From Cellvibrionaceae bacterium (GTDB lineage: Bacteria > Pseudomonadota > Gammaproteobacteria > Pseudomonadales > Cellvibrionaceae): 64,000 nt of DNA. Position 1 is the first letter of the stretch. Each line of letters begins with the position of its first letter. A program made the translations under genes and the position numbers. The notes beneath the pieces were generated by a model, which worked only from the letters and a program-made list of their open reading frames with translations, was not told the origin of the DNA and ran no database searches. Shown here one piece after another: positions 43,101 through 51,486 of this stretch. Where the stretch lies: NCBI GenBank assembly GCA_021151525.1, contig JAGKXD010000006.1, positions 22,004 to 86,003 on the forward strand, given 5' to 3'.

Positions 43101-46100
43101 TTGAATTTTTATTACGCGCGACAATCGAGCGGCGCATTTTAATTCTGTGTGCAGTCTTAGGTTTTGCACTGATCGGTATTTGGAGCTATCAACGCTTGCC
43201 AATTGATGCAGTGCCCGACATCACCAACGTACAAGTGCAAATTAATACCGAAGCGCCGGGCTATTCACCACTTGAAGCTGAGCAGCGCATTACTTTTCCT
43301 GTAGAAACAGCGCTCGCTGGTTTACCGCATTTGTCGCTTACGCGTTCGCTCTCGCGCTATGGCTTGAGTCAAGTAACAGTCGTGTTTGATGACGGTACTG
43401 ATATTTATTTTGCGCGCAATCTCATCAATGAGCGCTTGGGGAAAATTAAAAGCCAACTGCCTGCTGGGTTAGAACCGGCCATGGGACCAATCGCCACCGG
43501 ACTCGGCGAAATTTTTATGTACACAGTGGAAGCGAAACCCGGTGCAAAACAAGCGAATGGTAATCCGTTTGATGCAACAGCCCTGCGTGAAATTCAGGAT
43601 TGGATTATCCGCCCGCAATTAGTTTTGGTGAAAGGTGTGACTGAAATTAACAGCATCGGCGGCTTCAATAAGCAATATCACGTTACGCCTGACCCGATTA
43701 AATTATTGTCCTTCGGCATTAGTATGGAACAAGTGCGTAGCGCGTTGGAAAACAATAATCAAAATCGCGGTGCAGGTTATATTGAAACGCGCGGTCAACA
43801 ATGGCTGGTGCGCGCCTCAGGGCAACTTGAGTCTATTCAAGATATTTCTGATGTTGTGATTGGTGAACATAAAGGCGTTGCAGTGCGCGTAAAAGATGTT
43901 GCCGATGTTGCGATTGGTAAAGAATTGCGCACAGGTGCAGCAACGCAAAACGGAACAGAAACTGTGCTCGGCACTGCCATGATGTTGATGGGTGAAAACT
44001 CGCGCACTGTTGCGCGCGATTTAGCAAAAACATTGGAACACGTAAATACATCACTACCCGAAGGCGTAATCGCAACCGCTGTTTACAATCGCACAACCTT
44101 GGTTGATCGTGCTATTGCGACTGTACAAAAAAATTTGCTAGAAGGCGCGCTACTGGTAATTGCTGTGCTCTTCGCGCTGCTCGGCAATTTGCGTGCAGCA
44201 CTCATCACCGCCGCGGTGATTCCTATTACTATGCTGATCACCATAACCGGCATGGTGCAACTCAGTGTTTCCGCCAATTTAATGAGTTTAGGCGCGCTGG
44301 ATTTTGGTTTGATTGTAGATGGTGCAGTCATTATTGTTGAAAACACCATTCGCCGATTAGCTGAAGCACAACGTACACAAGGCGGGCTGCTACCACTTCG
44401 TGAAAGACTCGCACTCGCGTTTGATGCCACCAATGAAGTGATTCGCCCAAGTTTATTTGGCGTAGGTATTATCACTCTTGTCTATTTGCCTATTTTTACA
44501 CTTACGGGTGTAGAGGGAAAAATGTTTCACCCTATGGCGGTGACAGTGGTGCTTGCACTGGTGGCGGCATTAATTTTATCCATCACCTTTATTCCGGCAG
44601 CTATTGCTTTATTAATGAATGGCAAGGTTGCCGAACATGAAAATGCCATTATGACAGCTGCGAAAAATTTTTATCGCCCGCTGTTAGAAAGCGCGCTCAA
44701 GTTGCGTTGGTGGTTGGTTTCAGGCGCTGCTGCCTTAGTCATTTTTTGCGCATGGCTCGCCACCACTTTAGGTTCGGAATTTATTCCGCAATTGGATGAA
44801 GGCGATATTGCGCTGCATGCATTGCGAATTCCCGGTACAGGTTTGGAGCAAGCAGTAAAGATGCAAAAGCTCTTAGAAGCGCGCATCAAAGAATTCCCAG
44901 AAGTGGATAAAGTCTTTGCCAAAATGGGCACCGCCGAAATTGCGACCGACCCTATGCCACCGAGCGTGGCAGATAATTTGGTAATGCTAAAACCTCGTGC
45001 GCAATGGCCAGATCCGAGCAGAACCAAAGCCGATTTGTTAGCAGAACTTGAAGCGGCAGTGAAACAAATCCCCGGCAACAATTACGAATTCACACAACCG
45101 ATTGAAATGCGTTTTAACGAATTGATTTCTGGTGTGCGTTCAGACCTCGGCATCAAAGTTATGGGCGATAATCTTGAGCAAATGCTGGTATCTGCCAATG
45201 ACATTCTCGCGGTACTCCAAACTATGCAAGGCGTTGCTGATGCGCGAGTCGAGCAAGTTACCGGTTTGCCTATGCTCACAGTGATTCCCAAACGCAATGC
45301 ACGCGCCGACTACGGTTTAAATACAAAAGATTTGCAAGATACAATCGCTATGGCACTAGCGGGTGAATCCGCAGGATTAATTTTTGAAGGTGATCGCCGT
45401 TTTGAATTAGTGGTGCGCCTACCTGAAGACATACGCAAAGACCCTACTGCATTAGAGCACTTGCCCATCACTATTAAAAAAGCACCAGGATTTGTTCCGC
45501 TTGCACAAGTAGCCGACATAAATTTCGCCAGCTCACCCAACCAAATCAGCCGCGAAAATGGTAAGCGTTTAATCGTGGTCACCGCCAACGTACGCGATCG
45601 AGATTTAGGTAGCTTTGTAAATGAAGCGCAAGCACGTATCGCCAATGAAGTAAAACTACCTGCCGGTTATTGGTTGAGTTATGGCGGCACATTTGAACAG
45701 TTGCAATCAGCCAGCAAACGTTTAAGCCTTGTAGTACCACTCACGTTAATTATGGTGATGGGTTTATTAATTATGGCGTTTGGCTCAGTGCGCGACGCGC
45801 TAATTATTTTCACCGGCGTTCCCCTTGCACTCACCGGCGGCGTACTCGCACTCTGGTTGCGCGACATGCCGTTATCAATCTCCGCTGGCGTAGGTTTTAT
45901 TGCGCTATCTGGAATCGCCGTATTAAATGGATTGGTGATGCTGTCGTTTATTCGCAATTTATTTTTAGAAAATAAACAGTCCCACTCTATGACGCTTGAG
46001 AGCGCAATTATTGCAGGCGCATTGACGCGTTTGCGCCCGGTATTAATGACTGCATTGGTGGCAAGTTTAGGTTTTGCACCTATGGCATTAAATACGGGAA

Positions 46101-46225
46101 TTGGTGCGGAAGTGCAGCGACCATTAGCGACTGTGGTGATTGGGGGAATTATTTCTTCGACATTGTTGACGCTATTAATTTTGCCGGCGCTTTATAGAAT
46201 TGTACATGGCAAAAAATATTCATAA
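43097..46225 (+). CDS. czcA: CzcA-like heavy-metal RND efflux pump
   Basis: A 1042-residue inner-membrane RND transporter of the heavy-metal (HME) branch. The start IEFLLRATIERRILILCAVLG, the porter regions and the TM4 motif GALDFGLIVDGAVIIVEN are present; the DFGLIVDGA form points to Co/Zn/Cd exporters rather than Cus copper/silver pumps. It exports divalent cations by proton exchange together with CzcB and CzcC. A start with GGAG 8 bases upstream supports ATG 43097. Last gene of the operon; a palindromic repeat follows. Confidence 0.93.
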   Translation: MIEFLLRATIERRILILCAVLGFALIGIWSYQRLPIDAVPDITNVQVQINTEAPGYSPLEAEQRITFPVETALAGLPHLSLTRSLSRYGLSQVTVVFDDGTDIYFARNLINERLGKIKSQLPAGLEPAMGPIATGLGEIFMYTVEAKPGAKQANGNPFDATALREIQDWIIRPQLVLVKGVTEINSIGGFNKQYHVTPDPIKLLSFGISMEQVRSALENNNQNRGAGYIETRGQQWLVRASGQLESIQDISDVVIGEHKGVAVRVKDVADVAIGKELRTGAATQNGTETVLGTAMMLMGENSRTVARDLAKTLEHVNTSLPEGVIATAVYNRTTLVDRAIATVQKNLLEGALLVIAVLFALLGNLRAALITAAVIPITMLITITGMVQLSVSANLMSLGALDFGLIVDGAVIIVENTIRRLAEAQRTQGGLLPLRERLALAFDATNEVIRPSLFGVGIITLVYLPIFTLTGVEGKMFHPMAVTVVLALVAALILSITFIPAAIALLMNGKVAEHENAIMTAAKNFYRPLLESALKLRWWLVSGAAALVIFCAWLATTLGSEFIPQLDEGDIALHALRIPGTGLEQAVKMQKLLEARIKEFPEVDKVFAKMGTAEIATDPMPPSVADNLVMLKPRAQWPDPSRTKADLLAELEAAVKQIPGNNYEFTQPIEMRFNELISGVRSDLGIKVMGDNLEQMLVSANDILAVLQTMQGVADARVEQVTGLPMLTVIPKRNARADYGLNTKDLQDTIAMALAGESAGLIFEGDRRFELVVRLPEDIRKDPTALEHLPITIKKAPGFVPLAQVADINFASSPNQISRENGKRLIVVTANVRDRDLGSFVNEAQARIANEVKLPAGYWLSYGGTFEQLQSASKRLSLVVPLTLIMVMGLLIMAFGSVRDALIIFTGVPLALTGGVLALWLRDMPLSISAGVGFIALSGIAVLNGLVMLSFIRNLFLENKQSHSMTLESAIIAGALTRLRPVLMTALVASLGFAPMALNTGIGAEVQRPLATVVIGGIISSTLLTLLILPALYRIVHGKKYS

Positions 46226-46244
46226 ATAGTTTTCGCTAAGCAGG

Positions 46245-46390
46245 GAGGGGGTCGTCATCCTCGCGTAGCGGGACTAAACAGAATGCTTGAACAATCGAAG
46301 ATTGGCACCAAGGGTGAGCGAAGCGAATAATCCAGCTGTTAGAAAAGCAAAATCAACAGCTGGATCCCCGCTGCGCGAGGATGACGACTC
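46245..46390. repeat. Long palindromic repeat, copy B (interrupted)
   Basis: The arms GTCGTCATCCTCGCGTAGCG and CGCTGCGCGAGGATGACGAC match copy A at 39116-39204, and the inner ATCCAGCTGTT / AACAGCTGGAT stem is kept. The left arm is split after CGGGA by about 54 extra bases (46274-46327). It lies directly after czcA. Confidence 0.8.
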
Positions 46391-46411
46391 CCAATTAAAA
46401 AAATACACAAT

Positions 46412-46450
46412 AAAAAAAACCACCTTAGGTTAGGGATACCCAAGGTGGTT
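46412..46450 (-). terminator. Terminator after the 46473 gene
   Basis: On the minus strand the arms AACCACCTTGGG and CCTAAGGTGGTT fold, followed by TTTTTTTA. It lies 22 bases after the stop of the minus-strand gene. Confidence 0.8.
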
Positions 46451-46472
46451 GTTCGGGGAAATTACCTATCCA

Positions 46473-47435
46473 TTAATCAGAGGTTTTATCTGACTCTGGT
46501 GGAATAGTACTGTTACCAGATTGAATCGTGCGTAATGCGACAGGATCAAGCTGCGTTAAGTTCAAATTCTCAATCGGCTTTCTCATCGCAGGAATTACAC
46601 TTAAGTATTCAACGGGTGGCAACTTTTGGTCAGCCAATTGAATTTTGGTTTGGAATGCAAACACGGGTTGAATGGTTGCTCCGTTGTTGTCGAAGTAGGC
46701 CAATTGCGTTTGCAAAATTTCTACACGAGAGCCTTCACCGAATTCACTCAGAATTTGACGGTTAGACAAATCCAACGCTTCTTTTTCTGTAAGCACTTCT
46801 GTTGCAGCCAAACGTGTTGGTTTATCTAACTCTCTCCAGCGACGTGACACACTAATTACTTCTCCAGCATCACCGATATTAACGATGAACTTGGAACCTG
46901 CACCTATGACAGGCGCGCCGTTTAATTGACGAGAGAAGCTAATAGTTACCAACTTTTCAACAACAGGGCCTGGTTTGCCGGTAGCAAGAACTGAGGTTGT
47001 CGCCAAGCCACCAACGTGAGCCACTTTCAACTCATCAGCATTCGCTGGTGATAATTTATTTTGTTCCAAAAATGCTGTGGCAATTTTTACCGCTGAATCA
47101 CCATCAGGAAGTTTTGGAACAAAGCTGCCCAAGTAACGATTGAAGTTGCGACTAAAACTAATATCACCAGTTGCCAAGTTGTGTTCGAGGGTGGTGTTTA
47201 CATCTTTGTCAGATACATAACGCACAACACCGTCTTCACCTTGTGCCAAGCGTGCAGATTCGCTGGGTAAAAATTGTTTTAAATAAGATTGTGATGCGTC
47301 CAAGGTTGCGGGCGTAGTTGCTTGGAAATTATATACAACGAGATTGTCAGTATTTACCGCCGCCTGTGCGCCAGAAATAACACCTAAGCCCATGGCGATT
47401 GCAAACAATGATGGAATTAATTTTTGAAGTTTCAT
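46473..47435 (-). CDS. Secreted protein resembling a protease propeptide (FTP/PepSY-like)
   Basis: A 320-residue exported protein with a signal peptide (LFAIAMGLGVISGAQA, cleaved near residue 26). The body holds beta-rich repeats such as LPDGDSAVKIATAFLEQNKL and GSKFIVNIGDAGEVISVSRRWREL. This resembles the FTP/PepSY propeptide that precedes thermolysin-like proteases, but there is no peptidase domain and the protein ends in a polar tail (STIPPESDKTSD). It is 39 bases downstream of a gene for a clan CD peptidase-like protein on the same strand. It could be a separate chaperone or inhibitor for that enzyme. The similarity is from reading only. Confidence 0.55.
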   Translation of the reverse strand: MKLQKLIPSLFAIAMGLGVISGAQAAVNTDNLVVYNFQATTPATLDASQSYLKQFLPSESARLAQGEDGVVRYVSDKDVNTTLEHNLATGDISFSRNFNRYLGSFVPKLPDGDSAVKIATAFLEQNKLSPANADELKVAHVGGLATTSVLATGKPGPVVEKLVTISFSRQLNGAPVIGAGSKFIVNIGDAGEVISVSRRWRELDKPTRLAATEVLTEKEALDLSNRQILSEFGEGSRVEILQTQLAYFDNNGATIQPVFAFQTKIQLADQKLPPVEYLSVIPAMRKPIENLNLTQLDPVALRTIQSGNSTIPPESDKTSD

Positions 47436-47474
47436 AATAAATGCTCCTTTTAATGAATGAGTTTATGCAGCAAA

Positions 47475-48239
47475 TTAATGCTGATACCAGGTAACCATGC
47501 CTGCAGTACCACCAGCAGGATCTGCGGCGTAAGAGCCGAGGCGATCATTCTGCGTAGACGAATACATGATTGCACTTGCTAAACCTGGGTAAGGCGATCC
47601 ATCGGAATTGGTTGGATTAAAAATCCAGTAGCGCTCTTCGTTCACAGCATTGAACCATGACTGCCATACACCACCATTTGCTTTTAATTTGTTGGCATAG
47701 TTATTTGGAATTCCGTTATCGGAATTACTCAAAGTGTGGAAGCCAACGAGTTGGTGCAAGCCTTGGAACATAGGTGAATATGGTGTCCACCAATTTGCAT
47801 GCTCTGGCGCGGTTGAAACGGTGTAGCAAGATTCGATAATCATAAATTCCAAATCGCCACCATTTTTCAAATCACCGTAAGCAGGAACGTAGCGCAAATC
47901 TACACCTTGGCCTGCTGATGCATTGGTTTGAATGTAATATTGGTTGCCGTGGCCAGCAACATAAGAGAGATCCATTTTGTCCACATAGCTTTGGTGCAAG
48001 CTATCGAACATAAAAGGTTCTGAATAATAATATTGAACCTCTTTGTAACGATTTCCGCCAATGGTTTGCCAGCTTTGGAAATTTTTAACGAAATTCCACA
48101 CGTTGCGTACAAAGCGGCTTTCAGCTTTATCGACATATCCGCCGATTTCGCGATCTGCTGCTTGGGCAAATGGAATGGAAGCGACACTGCAAGAAAGTAA
48201 TAATAATCCTTTCAATAGACTTTTTTGATTGCGTAACAT
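47475..48239 (-). CDS. Secreted clan CD (caspase/gingipain-fold) peptidase-like protein, DUF6345-like
   Basis: A 254-residue exported protein with a signal peptide (LLKGLLLLSCSVASIPFAQA). It shows the clan CD pattern: a hydrophobic strand then His-Gly (LSYVAGHGNQYYI) and a second hydrophobic strand then Glu-Ser-Cys (LEFMIIESCYTVS). This His/Cys dyad is used by caspases, gingipains and clostripain. The region after the Cys is Trp/Tyr rich. I believe it belongs to the DUF6345 group. AAAGGAG precedes the ATG. Proteolytic activity is an inference; the partner downstream looks like a propeptide. Confidence 0.65.
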   Translation of the reverse strand: MLRNQKSLLKGLLLLSCSVASIPFAQAADREIGGYVDKAESRFVRNVWNFVKNFQSWQTIGGNRYKEVQYYYSEPFMFDSLHQSYVDKMDLSYVAGHGNQYYIQTNASAGQGVDLRYVPAYGDLKNGGDLEFMIIESCYTVSTAPEHANWWTPYSPMFQGLHQLVGFHTLSNSDNGIPNNYANKLKANGGVWQSWFNAVNEERYWIFNPTNSDGSPYPGLASAIMYSSTQNDRLGSYAADPAGGTAGMVTWYQH

Positions 48240-48278
48240 AAAAGATACTCCTTTAAAGTTGATAAGGTTACCGAATCC

Positions 48279-48377
48279 CTAGCGGATGATATTCATCGCA
48301 ACAAGTGATTGAGTTTCACTGAACAATTTAAGGAGGCGTTTTGAAAAAACTGTAACGCGGGATTGATAGCGGCACAT
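48279..48377 (-). CDS. 32-residue ORF with a perfect ribosome binding site
   Basis: On the minus strand AAGGAGGT stands 7 bases before ATG 48377. The frame codes 32 residues (MCRYQSRVTVFSKRLLKLFS, continuing to MNIIR), basic and mildly amphipathic, ending at TAG 48279. The next start, that of the clan CD protein, is 40 bases further on. It may be a small peptide or a regulatory leader ORF of that operon. Confidence 0.4.
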   Translation of the reverse strand: MCRYQSRVTVFSKRLLKLFSETQSLVAMNIIR

Positions 48378-48739
48378 AACAATAACCTCCTTGGTTAACT
48401 TCTTAGCTACGCTGACGTAGCCCAACTACAAGATTCCCTCTGCTTGTCTAATCACAAATAGTTTGTATCAAACATAAACAGGAACATCCACTTGTCTGCA
48501 TCTGCAAGCAAGTGAGGTCACTATAGAAAAAATACGGTTATAGCTCTGTAACCTAATCCCCTGAAATTTGTGACTTTTTCACCAAGGCTTTAGGCGACAG
48601 CTAATTCGTTATGGTTTGATGGTGTTAGTGTGTTTATTCTTGGCGTAAAAGCCTTCATAATTCCTGCACTAAAACAACAATGCACCGCAGCAATACATTT
48701 ATCAAAATTTCTTTATTAATATCTCAATGCAGGTTTTTT
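48378..48739. promoter_or_regulatory. Intergenic region before the 48740 gene
   Basis: About 360 bases without a gene, expected to carry the promoters of the divergent transcripts. A dyad lies at 48489-48514 (CACTTG...CAAGTG with GCA/TGC inside), possibly an operator. Nothing else is recognisable. Confidence 0.4.
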
Positions 48740-49090
48740 ATGAGCTGGATAATTACCAAATATTTACTGACCGCCGGAGTGGTAGTACTCGTTTCAGAAG
48801 CGGCAAAACGCAGCGATAAATTAGGCGGCCTTATAGCTGCGCTGCCGCTTGTCACTGTGCTGGCACTTATCTGGCTCTACGTTGAAAAGCAATCGCCAGA
48901 AAAAATTGCCAACCATGCTTGGTACACTTTCTGGTATGTAGTTCCTACACTTCCAATGTTTTTAGCATTCCCATGGCTATTAACGCGCATCGGCTTTTGG
49001 CCAACCTTAGCGGCATCAGTTGTTATTACCTTGGTATGCTTCTGGCTGTTCGCGATTTTTGTAAAGCGCTTTGGGATTCAATTGCTGTAA
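48740..49090 (+). CDS. DUF3147 family membrane protein
   Basis: A 116-residue protein with four hydrophobic segments and the DUF3147 pattern SEAAKRSDKLGGLIAALPLVT. The function is unknown. ATG 48740 has AGG upstream. An earlier in-frame start at 48680 would add 20 residues without conservation. Its end overlaps the stop of the convergent MerT-like gene by 13 bases. Confidence 0.85.
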   Translation: MSWIITKYLLTAGVVVLVSEAAKRSDKLGGLIAALPLVTVLALIWLYVEKQSPEKIANHAWYTFWYVVPTLPMFLAFPWLLTRIGFWPTLAASVVITLVCFWLFAIFVKRFGIQLL

Positions 49091-49359
49091 TCGCCTTTGC
49101 TTGAACATTGTGTTTGTTTGCACGCTTTCGATGGTGAATCACAACAGCCTTGTTTGATTACTTGGTGGCTATACAAAAAATAGCCGCCAATAAGCATCAC
49201 TAATGGCAGCAAACACAGCAGAACCTCCGCAACCGGCGAATTCAACCACAACAACAAACCCGCACCAGATATTCCCACCAATAGAGTTACAACGGGAGCC
49301 GCACAGCAACCAACGCAAACAACAGCAGCAATTACGAACCACAACTTTTTTGATTTCAT
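49078..49359 (-). CDS. Small Cys-rich MerT-like membrane protein
   Basis: A 93-residue protein with a Cys-Cys pair inside the first helix (VVCVGCCAAPVVTLLVG), as in MerT/MerF mercury importers. A second helix pair follows (VAEVLLCLLPLVMLIGGYFLY) and the Cys-rich tail is QGCCDSPSKACKQTQCSS. AGGAGG precedes ATG 49359. It is divergent from a MerR regulator across a classic MerR operator, so it should be induced by that regulator's metal. It could import Hg(II) or handle another soft metal; no merA is nearby. Confidence 0.7.
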   Translation of the reverse strand: MKSKKLWFVIAAVVCVGCCAAPVVTLLVGISGAGLLLWLNSPVAEVLLCLLPLVMLIGGYFLYSHQVIKQGCCDSPSKACKQTQCSSKGDYSN

Positions 49360-49396
49360 AGCGCCTCCTAACAGGCTTACTTTTATAGGAGCCTTC

Positions 49397-49427
49397 AGGA
49401 TAAAATCTGTAGCTACTACAGATGCAA
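49397..49427 (-). promoter_or_regulatory. MerR-type operator/promoter for the MerT-like gene
   Basis: On the minus strand -35 TTGCAT and -10 TATCCT are separated by 19 bases, the overlong spacing that MerR activators correct. The spacer holds the dyad CTGTAG-TAG-CTACAG (plus strand 49407-49421). Confidence 0.72.
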
Positions 49428-49447
49428 GTGTTTTTAGGGAAATAATT

Positions 49448-49855
49448 ATGTTCGGAATTGGCGAGTTATCCCGTGTGACTGGTTGCCCTATTGAAACCAT
49501 TCGTTATTACGAGAAGCAAAAGCTCTTGCAAGAACCACCACGAACAGAGGGCGGGCATCGGCTTTACAATAGCAACCATCAAAAGCGATTAGGGTTTATT
49601 TTAAAGGCGCGAGGCTTGGGCTTCAGTTTAGAAAAAACGCGCGAGCTTTTAAGTCTTTCAGAAAACAATTCACGTTCGTGTAACGAAGCATTGAGTTTGG
49701 TAGAAACAAATTTAATTGCCGTTAATGAAAAACTGGCCGAGTTAGAACGTATTAAAGATTCTTTACTCAGCATGGCTAACTCCTGTCAAACTTGTTGTCC
49801 CGGTGCTAAAGCTCCCGATTGCACTATCGTTGATGCACTGACATCTCAGCAATAG
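49448..49855 (+). CDS. MerR-family metal-responsive regulator
   Basis: A 135-residue MerR protein: winged helix (GELSRVTGCPIETIRYYEKQKLL), dimer coiled coil, and Cys residues placed as in mercury-type MerR (SCNEALS, then SCQTCC and DCTIVDAL at the end). That Cys pattern suggests Hg(II) or another thiophilic metal. It is divergent from the MerT-like gene and shares its operator. It is followed 8 bases later by ynfA. Confidence 0.88.
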   Translation: MFGIGELSRVTGCPIETIRYYEKQKLLQEPPRTEGGHRLYNSNHQKRLGFILKARGLGFSLEKTRELLSLSENNSRSCNEALSLVETNLIAVNEKLAELERIKDSLLSMANSCQTCCPGAKAPDCTIVDALTSQQ

Positions 49856-49863
49856 AGTCTCTT

Positions 49864-50190
49864 ATGTTAAAAACAACTTTATTATTTATCGCTACTGCAC
49901 TCGCTGAAATTATTGGCTGCTTTTTGCCGTACTTGTGGTTGCGTAAAGAAGGCTCTATTTGGTTACTCGCACCTGCAGCAACAAGCCTTGCATTGTTTGT
50001 ATGGTTGCTAACATTGCACCCCGCCGCGAGTGGCCGCGTATACGCCGCTTATGGCGGAGTTTATGTGGCAACAGCGCTGGTGTGGTTACGCGTTGTGGAC
50101 GGGGTAAAGCTGTCTATGTTTGATTGGTTGGGTGCAGGAATAGCGCTAATGGGAATGGCCATTATTGTGGCAGGATGGAAAGCAGTTTAA
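49864..50190 (+). CDS. YnfA family small membrane protein (UPF0060)
   Basis: A 108-residue protein with four membrane helices and the YnfA signature FIATALAEIIGCFLPYLWLR and GRVYAAYGGVYV. It is related to small multidrug resistance exporters. It lies 8 bases after the MerR gene, so it may be part of that metal response. The substrate is not known. Confidence 0.9.
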   Translation: MLKTTLLFIATALAEIIGCFLPYLWLRKEGSIWLLAPAATSLALFVWLLTLHPAASGRVYAAYGGVYVATALVWLRVVDGVKLSMFDWLGAGIALMGMAIIVAGWKAV

Positions 50191-50205
50191 TTAATTTTAT
50201 ACGAT

Positions 50206-51486
50206 TTATTGTGCAAGGAAAACCGGTGCAAAACCGCCGCCCTGCGTTCTAAAATTAGTGGTTTGCCCCTGATATAAACGCGCAGCGAGCAATTGAATAT
50301 CTCCCCTGTAAACATAAGCGCGCACATCCATTTTCAGTGCTGTCCGCGCTTTATCCACCAAAATCCCGCGTTCGCTCGGTAAAACAATTTGCTGCGCAAC
50401 ATAATCGCCCTGCAAAATTTCTTCCCATACACGCTTGGTGATTTTATCTCCGCGATAAGTTGCACGGCTGCCAAAACCAGAGGCGGGTTTAAAAAATAGT
50501 TGCTTGCGAGAAGCCCATAATTTTTCTGCGTTGAACCCAGTCACTACCTGGGTTTTTGGAATCGCAGCATTCAAAGCAGTTCTATCCTGTTCATTTACGC
50601 CCAATTTTTCTAAACACTCCGCATCCCCCAACAAAATAAGGTTGCGCTTATTGGCATAGAGCGCGTATTGATGAGGATTGGGCGTTAACACAACAGAATT
50701 CGTTTCATAAGCTTGGCGCAATTGCGCAAGCGATTCACCCGACAATGAAAAATTTGTTAAACGGTTATACACCAAATCAATTACTTTACCATGATGCAAC
50801 AATTGACCATTGCTAAATTGCAACTCACTAGGATCAGCAATAACAGCAGCAATACGATTTCGTTCAAATAAACGCTGCGCCATCTTAAATTCGGGGTAAA
50901 GAAATTGTTGTGTTGGATTTTCATCCACTATGGCAATGCGCGTAAGCGGGCTGTCGCCGCGCTGCAAGTGCCATTCGCGCAGAAACATGGCGATAAATTC
51001 TTGATCAAGCTGTGTTTTCAGCAATGGCAATAGCGTTCCCGCTGCACGACAACATTCAGTTTGCGCACTCACCAATGCCGCATTTAAAAAAGCGCCGCCT
51101 GCATTGGTATTAATTTCAATAATCTGCGGCCCTCGCTCACTTAAATGAAAATCGTAACCCATAAATACGCCGGCGGTTCCGGGGTTATATTCGGCTATTG
51201 CAGGGGATTGCGCCAAAACTTTTTGCGCGTACGCAGGTAAACTTACTACGCGCTCAACGGCAGCAATAATATTGCGCATTTGCTGCAGTTGCGCAGGCGA
51301 TATAAATACAGTGGTACTAGAAAACAATTGTGGATGTGTTGCTAGCAAATTTTGATTGAGATCATCTGCGCGCAAAATATGATCTAGTTGTTCACGATTT
51401 AAAGTGATGCAAAAACAATCTTGATTTAATTGTTCAGCCGGGCTCGCACAATTGGCGTCACAGCTGGAAGATTTATCGTGACTCAT
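50206..51486 (-). CDS. ATP-grasp-like protein of the arsenic operon
   Basis: A 426-residue cytosolic protein. The N-terminus is Cys rich (Cys 9, 13, 24 and 26). Motifs suggest an ATP-grasp, possibly circularly permuted, ligase: GPQIIEINTNAGGAFLNAAL in the middle, KPASGFGSRATYRG as a Gly-rich loop and MDVRAYVYRGDIQLLAARLY with NFRTQGGGF near the end. Such enzymes join a carboxylate to an amine or thiol using ATP. The ATG lies inside the end of arsJ (14-base overlap), so it is translationally coupled to the pump. No arsenic function for this gene is known to me; the operon strongly suggests one. Confidence 0.7.
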   Translation of the reverse strand: MSHDKSSSCDANCASPAEQLNQDCFCITLNREQLDHILRADDLNQNLLATHPQLFSSTTVFISPAQLQQMRNIIAAVERVVSLPAYAQKVLAQSPAIAEYNPGTAGVFMGYDFHLSERGPQIIEINTNAGGAFLNAALVSAQTECCRAAGTLLPLLKTQLDQEFIAMFLREWHLQRGDSPLTRIAIVDENPTQQFLYPEFKMAQRLFERNRIAAVIADPSELQFSNGQLLHHGKVIDLVYNRLTNFSLSGESLAQLRQAYETNSVVLTPNPHQYALYANKRNLILLGDAECLEKLGVNEQDRTALNAAIPKTQVVTGFNAEKLWASRKQLFFKPASGFGSRATYRGDKITKRVWEEILQGDYVAQQIVLPSERGILVDKARTALKMDVRAYVYRGDIQLLAARLYQGQTTNFRTQGGGFAPVFLAQ

